Below are positions 19,747 to 31,358 of a DNA stretch of 64,000 nucleotides, piece by piece; the stretch's first letter is position 1; every line of letters starts with the position of its first letter. The notes below the pieces were generated by a model, which was not told the origin of the DNA, did no database searches, and saw nothing but the letters and a program-made list of their open reading frames with translations. The DNA is taken from contig NZ_CP032694.1 of NCBI RefSeq assembly GCF_003627755.1, positions 1,665,501-1,729,500 of the forward strand, written 5' to 3'. The position numbers and the translations under genes were made by a program. Origin of the DNA: Rhizobium jaguaris. Its GTDB lineage: Bacteria; Pseudomonadota; Alphaproteobacteria; Rhizobiales; Rhizobiaceae.

Positions 19747-21423
19747 ATGGCGAACCAAGACGAACTGGTGTTTCTGCCACTTGGCGGCGTCGGCGAGATC
19801 GGTATGAATCTCGCGCTTTACGGCTATGGCGCGCCGGCACATCGCCAGTGGATCATGGTTGATTGTGGCGTTACCTTTCCTGGGCCGGATCTGCCCGGTG
19901 TCGATCTCGTGCTCCCCGACATCCGCTTTCTCGCCAAGGAGCGCAAGAATCTCAAGGGTATCATCATCACCCATGCGCATGAGGATCATTACGGCGCGCT
20001 GAACGATCTATGGCCCGGCCTGAATGTTCCTGTCTATGCCTCGGCCTTCACCGCCGGCTTGCTGGAAGCCAAGCGCGACTATGAAAAGTCGATGGGCGAG
20101 ATCCCCATTACACCGTTCAAGGCCGGCGATCGTATCAATGTTGGCCCGTTCAGCATCGAAGGCGTGGCCGTCAATCACTCCATTCCCGAACCGATGTCGC
20201 TGATGATCCGCACGCCGGTCGGCAATGTCATCCATACCGGCGACTGGAAGATCGACCACGAACCATCGCTTGGACCGTTGACCGACGAGGCACGTTTCCG
20301 CCAGCTCGGCGACGAAGGCGTGCTGGCGCTGATGTGCGATTCCACCAATGCGTTGCGCGACGGCGTGTCTCCCTCGGAAAAGGATGTTTCGGAAAGCCTG
20401 CGCAAAATCATCGAGGATGCCGAGGGGCGGGTGGCGATCACCACTTTCTCCTCGAATGTCGGCCGTATTCGCACCATTGCCGAAGCCGCCGAGGCGGCGG
20501 GTCGCGAGATATTGCTGCTTGGCAGTTCGCTGAAGCGCGTTGTCGACGTCGCCCGTGACATCGGTATCATGGAGGGCATCAAGCCGTTCATCGCCGAAGA
20601 CGAATATGGCTATATCCCGCGCGACAAGGTCGTCGTCATTCTGACCGGCAGTCAGGGCGAGCCGCGTGCCGCCCTCGCCAAACTCTCGCGCGACGAGATG
20701 CGCAATGTCGCGCTCGCCGCCGGCGATATCGTCGTTTTCTCCTCGCGCGCTATTCCCGGCAATGAGAAGGCGATCCAGGATATTAAGAACGGCCTCACCG
20801 AGCAGGGCGTGCATGTGGTGACGGATGCAGAAGCGCTGGTCCATGTCTCCGGTCATCCTCGCCGCAACGAGCTGCAGAGGATGTATGAATGGACGCGGCC
20901 GAAGGTCGTGGTGCCGGTGCATGGCGAGGCAACGCATCTGACCGCGCACAAGGACCTGGCCGAGCAATCCGGGATCTCCATCGTGCCGCGGGTTCGCAAT
21001 GGCGATATTTTGCGGTTGGCGCCGGGGCCGGTCGAGGTGATTGGCGAGGCGCCGCATGGTCGTATCTTCAAGGACGGCACGCTGATCGGCGATTTCGACG
21101 AGATGGGCATTGGCGAGCGTAAGAAGCTCTCCTATGTCGGCCATGTCGCTGTTAACGTCGTGCTCGACGCCCGCTATGATATCGTCGGCGATCCCGATCT
21201 CGTGCCGATCGGCCTTCCGGCCTATGACGACGAGGGCGAGGAGATGGAGGATACCCTCTTTGACGCCATCGTCGGTGCCATCGAGAGCATTCCACGCGCT
21301 CGCCGCAAGGATATCGACATGCTGCAGGAGGCTGTGCGCCGCGCTGTGCGCGCCACTGCCAACCAGAGCTGGGGCAAGAAACCGGTCGTGACCGTGTTTG
21401 TCACGCGCGTCACCGGGCAATAA
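19747..21423 (+). CDS. rnj: ribonuclease J
   Basis: 558 residues. A metallo-beta-lactamase core with His76, His78, Asp80, His81 (THAHEDHYGAL), a beta-CASP domain, the C-terminal metal His in VSGHPRRNELQRM, and a C-terminal domain. It combines endoribonuclease and 5'-3' exoribonuclease activity in RNA maturation and decay. The ATG lies 9 bases after birA. Confidence 0.93.
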   Translation: MANQDELVFLPLGGVGEIGMNLALYGYGAPAHRQWIMVDCGVTFPGPDLPGVDLVLPDIRFLAKERKNLKGIIITHAHEDHYGALNDLWPGLNVPVYASAFTAGLLEAKRDYEKSMGEIPITPFKAGDRINVGPFSIEGVAVNHSIPEPMSLMIRTPVGNVIHTGDWKIDHEPSLGPLTDEARFRQLGDEGVLALMCDSTNALRDGVSPSEKDVSESLRKIIEDAEGRVAITTFSSNVGRIRTIAEAAEAAGREILLLGSSLKRVVDVARDIGIMEGIKPFIAEDEYGYIPRDKVVVILTGSQGEPRAALAKLSRDEMRNVALAAGDIVVFSSRAIPGNEKAIQDIKNGLTEQGVHVVTDAEALVHVSGHPRRNELQRMYEWTRPKVVVPVHGEATHLTAHKDLAEQSGISIVPRVRNGDILRLAPGPVEVIGEAPHGRIFKDGTLIGDFDEMGIGERKKLSYVGHVAVNVVLDARYDIVGDPDLVPIGLPAYDDEGEEMEDTLFDAIVGAIESIPRARRKDIDMLQEAVRRAVRATANQSWGKKPVVTVFVTRVTGQ

Positions 21424-21462
21424 ATAGGGGTTTCGATCTGATCGAGGAAAAAGGGGACAGCC

Positions 21463-21876
21463 ATGCTCAGGCGCATCAATCACATTGCGATTGCCGTTCC
21501 TGACATCGCTGCTGCTTCTGCCACCTATCGCGATACGCTCGGCGCCAAGGTTTCGGCACCGCAATCCTTACCGGAACACGGCGTCACCGTCGTTTTCGTC
21601 GAATTGCCGAACACGAAAGTCGAGCTGTTGGAACCCCTCGGTGATGCCTCGCCGATATCTGCCTTTCTCGCCAAGAACCCCGACGGCGGCATGCACCATA
21701 TCTGCTACGACGTGGATGATATACTCGCGGCACGCAATCATCTGATTGCGGCCGGTGCCCGCGTACTCGGCAATGGCGAGCCCAAGATCGGCGCTCATGG
21801 CAAGCCGGTGCTCTTCCTGCATCCCAAGGACTTTTTCGGGACTCTCATTGAACTTGAGCAGCGCACAGTCCTTTAA
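21463..21876 (+). CDS. mce: methylmalonyl-CoA epimerase
   Basis: 137 residues of the glyoxalase/VOC fold in two repeats. Metal ligands are visible: His7 (NHIAIAV), His near 73 (GGMHHICYDV) and Glu near 131 (GTLIELEQ). It interconverts (R)- and (S)-methylmalonyl-CoA in propionate and branched-chain catabolism. GAAAAAGGGGACAGCC precedes the ATG. Confidence 0.88.
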   Translation: MLRRINHIAIAVPDIAAASATYRDTLGAKVSAPQSLPEHGVTVVFVELPNTKVELLEPLGDASPISAFLAKNPDGGMHHICYDVDDILAARNHLIAAGARVLGNGEPKIGAHGKPVLFLHPKDFFGTLIELEQRTVL

Positions 21877-22074
21877 ATCGGCGGCGATTTGGCAGAGGCA
21901 CGCGCGCAATCCGGAAATGCTACTGTGACCTTTGCGCGTCTGGCTGGACGCGCGGCGCAGTTGTGTGACATTAGGGCGCTAAGCTGCGCTTTGAAATGGC
22001 GGGGTTTTGGTTCTATAAGCTGATTTAATGAGAAGAGGGCAAGCCGGTTTGCGGCCTGTTTCGAGGGGAGCGTC

Positions 22075-22347
22075 ATGGCCCAGCAGATTTTTTCGACTTG
22101 CGCGGTCTATTTCGTTGTCTGGTGGATTACGCTTTTCGCCGTCCTGCCGTTTGGTTTGCGCACACAAGCCGAAGATAACCATGTCATTCTCGGCACGGTC
22201 GAGAGTGCGCCGACGAAATTTCGTGGCTGGAGGGTGGTGCTGATCACGACGCTGGTATCCGCTGTGATCTACGGCGCGTGGTACGTCAGCTCGCATTATC
22301 TGGGTTTTGGCTTCGACTCGATCCCGCCCATTGTTCCACGCGACTGA
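22075..22347 (+). CDS. DUF1467 family membrane protein
   Basis: 90 residues with two membrane segments (about 8-27 and about 53-75) separated by a polar loop, ending in a short cytoplasmic or periplasmic tail. The WWITLFAVLPFGLRTQ segment is typical of DUF1467. Its function is unknown. GAGGGGAGCGTC lies just upstream of the ATG. The 198 bases between mce and this gene hold no feature I can support. Confidence 0.85.
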   Translation: MAQQIFSTCAVYFVVWWITLFAVLPFGLRTQAEDNHVILGTVESAPTKFRGWRVVLITTLVSAVIYGAWYVSSHYLGFGFDSIPPIVPRD

Positions 22348-22556
22348 TGGCTAAGGTTCATTCCTGAATATTTTTCGCAATTTTCGGATGAAGATCCTGC
22401 GCCCCTGAATAGCCCATAATCCGTCATACCCCTGTCATCTGCCTGAGGCAAAGAGGCTGCGCAACGGCGATCATTCCGTTACGTGAGTTCGCCGTGGCTG
22501 GAGACTGCATTGGAGCCCGTCGGCTGGAAAAACAGGCGATCGGGCGGGGCAGAAAA

Positions 22557-22704
22557 GCAAAAAAAAACAAGGCTGTAAGCCTTGTTTTTAAGTATCGCGT
22601 GATCCTTATCCGTTGCCGGGGCTGCGAACGAGCGCGCCTAAGATCTGATCCTCCCAAGACTTGACCGCGAAACGACAAGAATTTAGCCTTCTTGCCTCTT
22701 TTGT
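22557..22704 (-). ncRNA. predicted trans-encoded sRNA upstream of proS (possibly alpha-r9/Smr9C family)
   Basis: On the minus strand a promoter-like pair ATGACA (22739-22734), 17-base spacer, TAATTT (22716-22711) predicts a start near 22704. A GC-poor perfect hairpin followed by nine Ts (22587-22559) is a strong intrinsic terminator, giving an RNA of about 148 bases with no coding frame. Rhizobia carry a conserved sRNA of about this length, alpha-r9 (Smr9C), which I recall being next to proS; this family assignment is from memory and is not verified. A second possible promoter (CTAAAT at 22686-22681) would give a shorter RNA of about 118 bases. Confidence 0.55.
22559..22589 (-). terminator. 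intrinsic terminator of the sRNA (minus strand)
   Basis: A perfect 10-bp stem AAACAAGGCT/AGCCTTGTTT (22565-22574 with 22578-22587), 3-base loop, followed on the minus strand by nine T residues. On the plus strand the T-run is only five long and interrupted, so the main direction is minus. Confidence 0.85.
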
Positions 22705-22721
22705 GAGCTAAAATTAGCTCA
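22704..22721. promoter_or_regulatory. 18-base dyad TGAGCTAA-AA-TTAGCTCA, possible operator
   Basis: Perfect 8-base inverted arms around two A residues. The dyad covers the predicted -10 element and start point of the minus-strand sRNA, the position expected of a repressor site. It could also form a small hairpin at the RNA 5' end. No regulator is identified. Confidence 0.5.
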
Positions 22722-22782
22722 AAGATTGGGCCTTGTCATCTATTTTTTTGCATTTTTGCTACAGTCGCGCAGAATTTTTCTG

Positions 22783-22811
22783 TTGACAGATTTCGCTCAC
22801 AAATCCTTAGA
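22783..22811 (+). promoter_or_regulatory. sigma70-type promoter of proS
   Basis: TTGACA at 22783-22788, 17-base spacer, CTTAGA at 22806-22811. The predicted start near 22818 leaves a leader of about 178 bases before the proS ATG. Confidence 0.55.
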
Positions 22812-22852
22812 AACGTGCATCTTTTCGAAATTGTAAAAATATATGACGTTGC

Positions 22853-22898
22853 CCCGCATTTGCGGGTGTTCACCCGGTTTGCTCGCGCTAAATGCGGG
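22853..22898 (+). promoter_or_regulatory. structured leader of proS with mutually exclusive stems
   Basis: CCCGCATTT (22853-22861) pairs perfectly with AAATGCGGG (22890-22898), enclosing a GGGTG/CACCC hairpin (22864-22875). The same 5' arm can instead pair locally as CCCGC/GCGGG (22853-22857 with 22862-22866). The long stem is followed by a pyrimidine-rich TTTCTTTCC. This resembles an attenuator or leader switch, but no known riboswitch or T-box motif is recognised. Confidence 0.4.
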
Positions 22899-22995
22899 TT
22901 TCTTTCCTGCGCCGAAGCAGTTATGAACGCCTCCAGCAGTTAATTTTCGAACGATTCCGCTGGATGCGGAACGTCAAACCATCTGGAATCAGCCC

Positions 22996-24318
22996 ATGCG
23001 TCTGTCTCGTTACTTCATGCCCATTCTGAAGGAAAATCCCAAAGAGGCTGAAATTGTTTCTCATCGGCTGATGCTGCGTGCCGGCATGATCCGCCAGCAG
23101 TCTCAGGGCATCTACTCCTGGCTGCCGCTGGGTAAGCGCGTTCTCGACAAGGTCAACAATATCATCCGCGAGGAACAGAACCGTTCCGGCGCCATCGAGC
23201 TGCTGATGCCGACGCTGCAATCGGCTGAGCTCTGGCAGGAAAGCGGCCGCTATGACGCCTATGGCAAGGAGATGCTGCGTATCCAGGACCGTCAGGAGCG
23301 CCCGATGCTCTATGGCCCGACGAATGAGGAGATGGTCACCGACATCTTCCGTTCCTACGTCAAGTCCTACAAGGATTTGCCGTTGAACCTTTATCATATC
23401 CAGTTGAAGTTCCGCGACGAGATCCGTCCGCGCTTTGGCACCATGCGTTCGCGTGAGTTCATGATGAAGGACGCTTATTCCTTCGATCTCACGATGGAAG
23501 GTGCCGTGCACTCCTATAATAAGATGTTCACGGCCTATTTGCGCACTTTCAATCGCCTCGGCCTCAGGGCAATCCCGATGCGCGCTGATACCGGCCCCAT
23601 CGGCGGCAATCTCAGCCATGAATTCATCATCCTTGCCGACACTGGCGAATCGGAAGTCTTCTGTCACAAGGATTTCGTCAATTTCGATATTCCTGCGGAA
23701 GACACGAATTTTGATGATGTCGCAGGGCTGAAGGGCATCTTCGACAAGTGGACGTCGCTTTATGCGGCAACCTCCGAGATGCATGATGAGGCGGCCTTCA
23801 ATGCCATTCCTGAAGGCGAGCGCCTGTCGGCCCGGGGCATCGAAGTCGGCCATATCTTCTATTTCGGAACGAAATATTCCGAGCCGATGGGCGCGAAAGT
23901 GCAGGGTCCTGACGGCAAGGAGTATGCCGTCCACATGGGATCTTACGGTATTGGCCCGACCCGCCTTGTTCCCGCCATCATCGAAGCATCGCATGACGAG
24001 AACGGAATCATCTGGCCGGCTTCGGTCGCGCCCTTTGACGCCGTCGTGATCAACATGAAGGCCGGCGATCAGGCCTGCGACGCCGCTTGCGAAACGGTCT
24101 ATGCAGCGCTTTCGAAGGCCGGCAAGGACGTGCTTCTCGACGACAGGGACGAGCGCGCCGGAACGAAGTTTGCCACCGCCGATCTGATCGGCGTGCCCGT
24201 GCAGATCATCGTCGGGCCACGATCGATCGCGAACGGCGAAGTGGAAGTCAAGGACCGCAAGACGGGTGCCCGCGAGACGATGACTGTCGAAGCGGCGCTC
24301 AATCGGCTGGCAGGCTGA
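22996..24318 (+). CDS. proS: prolyl-tRNA synthetase (short alphaproteobacterial type)
   Basis: 440 residues, the length of ProRS without the editing insertion found in E. coli (about 570). Class II motifs are visible: motif 2 around [26 protein letters not shown] (given here as positions 136-161), motif 3 [16 protein letters not shown] (about 315-330), then the anticodon-binding domain (about 345-440). It charges tRNA-Pro. The start at 22996 ([12 protein letters not shown]) is typical. It heads a cluster with lolC and lolD. Confidence 0.95.
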   Translation: MRLSRYFMPILKENPKEAEIVSHRLMLRAGMIRQQSQGIYSWLPLGKRVLDKVNNIIREEQNRSGAIELLMPTLQSAELWQESGRYDAYGKEMLRIQDRQERPMLYGPTNEEMVTDIFRSYVKSYKDLPLNLYHIQLKFRDEIRPRFGTMRSREFMMKDAYSFDLTMEGAVHSYNKMFTAYLRTFNRLGLRAIPMRADTGPIGGNLSHEFIILADTGESEVFCHKDFVNFDIPAEDTNFDDVAGLKGIFDKWTSLYAATSEMHDEAAFNAIPEGERLSARGIEVGHIFYFGTKYSEPMGAKVQGPDGKEYAVHMGSYGIGPTRLVPAIIEASHDENGIIWPASVAPFDAVVINMKAGDQACDAACETVYAALSKAGKDVLLDDRDERAGTKFATADLIGVPVQIIVGPRSIANGEVEVKDRKTGARETMTVEAALNRLAG

Positions 24319-24341
24319 TAAACGATAAGGAAGAGAAGCGA

Positions 24342-25652
24342 ATGGCGGTAAGCGCGGCAGTGGAGCAGCAGGGGAAGGTCCTGAAAACCAGCCCATCATC
24401 GCGTCCGTTCTCCGGCTTCGAACGGCTCGTCGCCTGGCGCTATCTGCGCGCCCGGCGCAAGGAAGCATCGATTTCGGTCATCGCCGGCTTCTCGCTGGTC
24501 GGCATCATGCTCGGCGTCGCGGCTTTGATCATCGTCATGGCCGTCATGAACGGTTTTCGCGCGGAGCTCTTCAAGCAGATCCTCGGCTTTAACGGCCATG
24601 TCGTTGTCCAGCCGGTGGATTCGCCTCTGAATGATTATGCTTCGCTGGCGCAGAGGCTTGCTGCCGTCCCCGGCGTCACCATGGCATTGCCGCTGGTCGA
24701 AGGAGAGACGCTTGCTTCCGGCCGCGGCGGTTCGGGCACTGGCGCACTCGTGAGGGGTATCCGCGCCGAAGACCTCACCAAGCTTAAGACCGTTTCGGAC
24801 CATATCGTCGATGGCGATATGGTTGGCTTTACAGCCGGCCAGGGCGTTATGGTCGGCTCACGTCTGGCCCGGCAACTGGGTCTTACCGTCGGGGATCAGA
24901 TCACGCTCACGGCACCAGACGGCGACGTGACGCCCTTCGGCGTCAATCCGCGGGTCAAAGCCTATGCGATCTCCGGCATCTTCGAAGTCGGCATGTCGGA
25001 ATATGATTCCTCCGTGGTCTTCATGCCGCTGGAGGAATCGCAGCTCTTTTTCAATGCCGAGGGGATCGTCGAGAAGATCGAGCTCTTCGTCAGCAATCCG
25101 GATGATGTCGACGAATTGAGGCCGAAGATCGAGGCGGCGGCGGGGCGGCAGGTCTTTCTGACGGATTGGCGACAGGTCAACGAGACCTTTTTCTCGGCGC
25201 TGCAGGTCGAACGCAACACTATGTTCATGATCCTCACGCTGATCGTCATCGTCGCTGCACTCAACATCATTTCCGGCCTGATCATGTTGGTGAAGGATAA
25301 GGGAAGCGATATCGCCATTTTGCGCACCATGGGCGCGACATCCGGGGCGATCATGCGCATCTTCTTCATGACGGGCGCGGCGATCGGCGTCGTCGGCACG
25401 GTCGCCGGCGTCGCGCTCGGTGTCGTCGTCTGCCTCAACATCGAATCGATCCGCCAGTTCTTCTCCTGGATATCTGGCACGGTGATCTTCAATCCCGAGG
25501 TCTATTTCCTCAGTAAGTTGCCGGCGCAAATGAATCTCGGCGAGACCATCTCGGTGGTCGTGATGGCGCTGACGCTATCCTTCCTCGCCACGATCTTTCC
25601 GGCCTGGCGCGCCTCGCGGCTCGATCCGGTGCAGGCGCTACGGTACGAATAA
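24342..25652 (+). CDS. lolC: lipoprotein-releasing ABC transporter permease, LolC/LolE family
   Basis: 436 residues with the LolCE layout: one membrane segment near 45-68 (SVIAGFSLVGIMLGVAALII), a large periplasmic domain (about 70-285), then three membrane segments and the FtsX-like domain. With LolD it extracts lipoproteins from the inner membrane for transfer to LolA. The start at 24342 (MAVSAAVEQQ) has AAGGAAGAG upstream; longer frames reach back into proS and are spurious. Rhizobia have a single permease that serves both LolC and LolE roles. Confidence 0.92.
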   Translation: MAVSAAVEQQGKVLKTSPSSRPFSGFERLVAWRYLRARRKEASISVIAGFSLVGIMLGVAALIIVMAVMNGFRAELFKQILGFNGHVVVQPVDSPLNDYASLAQRLAAVPGVTMALPLVEGETLASGRGGSGTGALVRGIRAEDLTKLKTVSDHIVDGDMVGFTAGQGVMVGSRLARQLGLTVGDQITLTAPDGDVTPFGVNPRVKAYAISGIFEVGMSEYDSSVVFMPLEESQLFFNAEGIVEKIELFVSNPDDVDELRPKIEAAAGRQVFLTDWRQVNETFFSALQVERNTMFMILTLIVIVAALNIISGLIMLVKDKGSDIAILRTMGATSGAIMRIFFMTGAAIGVVGTVAGVALGVVVCLNIESIRQFFSWISGTVIFNPEVYFLSKLPAQMNLGETISVVVMALTLSFLATIFPAWRASRLDPVQALRYE

Positions 25653-25664
25653 GGAATTCCACAT

Positions 25665-26351
25665 TTGATGAAGCGCAACGTCGTTCTCCAGCTTACGGGC
25701 GTGGAGCGTCATTACGGGCAGGGCGAAACGCGGCTGTCGATCCTGAAGGGCGCCGATTTTGCCTTGAGCAGCGGCGAGATCGTCGCCCTCGTCGCACCCT
25801 CGGGAACGGGGAAATCGACGCTTTTGCACGTGGCAGGTCTGCTGGAGCATCCCGACGGCGGCGAGGTGACGATCAACGGCCATGCCTGTGAGGGATTGTC
25901 CGACGAAAAGCGTACCGCCGTCCGCCGCAGCGAGATCGGCTTCGTCTATCAGTTCCATCATCTGCTGCCGGAGTTTTCGGCGCTGGAAAATATCATGATG
26001 CCGCAGCTGATATCCGGTCTCTCATGGAAGGAGGCGAGCGCCCGTGCCGCCCAGCTCCTCGACTATATGCGCATCGGCCACCGCGCTGACCATCGCCCGG
26101 CTGAGCTTTCCGGCGGCGAACAGCAGCGTGTCGCCATCGCCCGAGCCGTCGCCAACGCCCCGCTGGTGCTTTTGGCCGACGAGCCGACCGGCAACCTCGA
26201 TCCGGATACCGCCCACTATGTCTTTGACGCGCTGGAGGCGCTGGTACGCCAGTCCGGACTTGCGGCGCTGATTGCCACGCACAATCACGACCTCGCCGCT
26301 CGCATGGACCGCCGCGTCACCATCAACGACGGCAAGGTCGTTGAGTTCTGA
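25665..26351 (+). CDS. lolD: lipoprotein-releasing ABC transporter ATP-binding protein
   Basis: 228 residues. Walker [10 protein letters not shown] (43-51), the ABC signature [14 protein letters not shown] and Walker [13 protein letters not shown] are all intact, and the length is typical of LolD/MacB-type ATPases. It starts 12 bases after lolC, its membrane partner. It is convergent with DUF5680, 5 bases between the stops. Confidence 0.95.
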   Translation: MMKRNVVLQLTGVERHYGQGETRLSILKGADFALSSGEIVALVAPSGTGKSTLLHVAGLLEHPDGGEVTINGHACEGLSDEKRTAVRRSEIGFVYQFHHLLPEFSALENIMMPQLISGLSWKEASARAAQLLDYMRIGHRADHRPAELSGGEQQRVAIARAVANAPLVLLADEPTGNLDPDTAHYVFDALEALVRQSGLAALIATHNHDLAARMDRRVTINDGKVVEF

Positions 26352-26356
26352 CGGCG

Positions 26357-26836
26357 TCAAGGGACAATCAGCCCGCCGCGATAATCCAGCTCATAGGCCT
26401 TACGCTCGTTCACCAGGATGATCTCGTGGCCGATAAAATGATCGCAATCGCCGGTGCTGCGATCGACATAGCGGCCAAGCGGATGGTCGAATTCAAAGCC
26501 GCCAAGAAAGCGTTTCTCATCTAGGTAAAGCCGCATGAGGGCCGCCTTGATAATCATGCCCGTGGCCTTGGCGTCGATCAAATCGGGCTCCGCGATCCGT
26601 CCGAAATAGTTCATTGCCCACACGGGCTCGTCATCGAGCCAGATCAGCTCCTGTCCGGCGAAATCCGTGCCGCCGAAATAGCTGTCGAGATAGCGCCAAC
26701 GGCCGCGGGCATAGCCGATATCATGCGAACCGTTGCAGCAGGACGGAAGAGCTACGCCGTCGCCGACATAGGTTTCGGCTTTGGCGGTGACAATAAAATC
26801 ATTCAGCTCGGCAAGATCCGGCACGGTTCTCTCCAT
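26357..26836 (-). CDS. DUF5680 domain protein
   Basis: 159 residues matching the DUF5680 pattern as I know it: a start with LNDFIVTAKAETYVGDG, SHDIGYARGRWRYLDSYFGG, VWAMNYFGRI, RFLGGFEF and the end YELDYRGGLIVP. The domain occurs alone or attached to XRE-type regulators; no DNA-binding part is present here. No function is known. It is monocistronic. Confidence 0.75.
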   Translation of the reverse strand: MERTVPDLAELNDFIVTAKAETYVGDGVALPSCCNGSHDIGYARGRWRYLDSYFGGTDFAGQELIWLDDEPVWAMNYFGRIAEPDLIDAKATGMIIKAALMRLYLDEKRFLGGFEFDHPLGRYVDRSTGDCDHFIGHEIILVNERKAYELDYRGGLIVP

Positions 26837-26909
26837 CTAGTGATGAGAGGTCAGGATGCCACGCACGCTTCGGCTTGTAAAGAACATATAGTGAACAAAT
26901 GAGCTATTG

Positions 26910-27503
26910 TTACTGGTTTACGCCACAGCCCTTCTGACCGATATCGTCGTTCCAATCCTGGATCTTGATGGTCCTGGCCTCGATCTTGAGTTCCTTGCCG
27001 CCCTTCGTCGCCTTGCCGGTCAGGACATTGTAGTCGCAGGTGAAGCTGCCGTCAGGATTGAGAGTGTCCCGGTAGTCATAGGTGTAGCCGGCAACGACGA
27101 AGGCGTTGTTCCTGAAGGCGAGGGTGAGCGTCTGATGCCAGCGATCGCGACCGATTGCATCGTTCTGTGAGGTAACCGCGATCGAGCCATTGGGCAGTGC
27201 CGCGATCGACGGCTCCTGACCGACGATGCCGCCGGGCTCGGCGCTGCCCCATATCTTGTCAGGTGCGGCGGCCGCCAGCTTGAGCAACGAATGTTCTTTG
27301 TCGAGGAGATAAATATAGATGCCGATCGTATTGTCGGCCTGGTCGTTCGGAGGCGCTAACGCCAGCAATGCAAGGTCCGGCTTGCCGTCCTTGTTCCAGT
27401 CGCCGATTGCGGCGTCGATGATGCGGTCTGGCGCGATCATATCTTCGGCCTGAGCCGCTGATGTAACCGAAAGCAGAATGAGAGCGCAGGCAAGTGACGT
27501 CAT
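26910..27503 (-). CDS. secreted protein with a calcium-loop-like repeat
   Basis: 197 residues. A signal peptide (MTSLACALILLSVTSAAQA, cleavage near 19) is followed by DAAIGDWNKDGKPDLALLAL, a DxNxDGxxD loop like those of FG-GAP/VCBS repeats. The remainder has two cysteines near the C-terminus (about 173 and 194). The start at 27503 has GGAGAG six bases upstream; the longer upstream frame is not supported. A periplasmic or extracellular location is inferred; the function is unknown. Confidence 0.7.
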   Translation of the reverse strand: MTSLACALILLSVTSAAQAEDMIAPDRIIDAAIGDWNKDGKPDLALLALAPPNDQADNTIGIYIYLLDKEHSLLKLAAAAPDKIWGSAEPGGIVGQEPSIAALPNGSIAVTSQNDAIGRDRWHQTLTLAFRNNAFVVAGYTYDYRDTLNPDGSFTCDYNVLTGKATKGGKELKIEARTIKIQDWNDDIGQKGCGVNQ

Positions 27504-27587
27504 CGTGATCTCTCCGTTCGCGTTTTCATAGCTTAGGGTTGTGCCTTCCGTCCATCGACATACTCCAAACAACGACGATGAAAATTA

Positions 27588-27617
27588 TTGATGCAGCTAT
27601 TGACTCTCGAACATAAA
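27588..27617 (+). promoter_or_regulatory. promoter of the LexA-controlled micropeptide gene
   Basis: TTGATG at 27588-27593, 18-base spacer, CATAAA at 27612-27617. The -10 element lies inside the LexA box, so bound LexA would block RNA polymerase. TTGACT at 27600-27605 has no good -10 partner. Confidence 0.45.
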
Positions 27618-27623
27618 TAGAAC
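27609..27623 (+). promoter_or_regulatory. LexA (SOS) box, GAAC-N7-GAAC
   Basis: GAACATAAATAGAAC matches the direct-repeat LexA site of alphaproteobacteria exactly. It lies 33 bases before the ATG of the 28-codon gene at 27657 and 105 bases from the divergent secreted-protein gene. The nearest supported promoter reads toward the micropeptide. Confidence 0.75.
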
Positions 27624-27656
27624 AAAAAAGAAACATAACGAGTAAGGAGCGCGTAA

Positions 27657-27743
27657 ATGACCGATATCATTCGAGACGTTGCAGCATTCACCTCCATCGT
27701 CATGTTTGTTGCCAGCTTTTCCCTCATCATGATGGCGATGTGA
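27657..27743 (+). CDS. 28-residue single-span membrane peptide under LexA control (SidA-like candidate)
   Basis: ATG at 27657, TGA at 27741. AAGGAG lies nine bases upstream of the ATG (27643-27648), an excellent ribosome binding site. The peptide has a short polar start (MTDIIRD) and then one hydrophobic segment (about residues 9-28, VAAFTSIVMFVASFSLIMMA). A LexA box overlaps its promoter. Caulobacter SidA, an SOS-induced division inhibitor, is a 29-residue inner-membrane protein regulated the same way; the likeness here is in size, topology and control, not proven homology. The next gene, dnaE, starts 114 bases later. Confidence 0.65.
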   Translation: MTDIIRDVAAFTSIVMFVASFSLIMMAM

Positions 27744-27857
27744 ATTTTGTCCCCATGAGCGTTGCGATGCGCTCGTGATTCATGAGGTCAACTTCTGGAC
27801 TTTATCGTCCGCTATGCCGACAATGCAGCCGATTCATTTGGGCATGCGGAAGGGCAT

Positions 27858-31354
<3,497 letters not shown>

Positions 31355-31358
<4 letters not shown>

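Larger units (their letters stand above)
22348..22995. other. intergenic regulatory stretch before proS
   Basis: 648 bases without a coding frame I would support. It contains a terminator and the predicted sRNA on the minus strand (22557-22704), an 18-base dyad (22704-22721), a plus-strand promoter for proS (22783-22811) and a structured leader (22853-22898). The part at 22348-22556 shows nothing I recognise. Confidence 0.6.
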
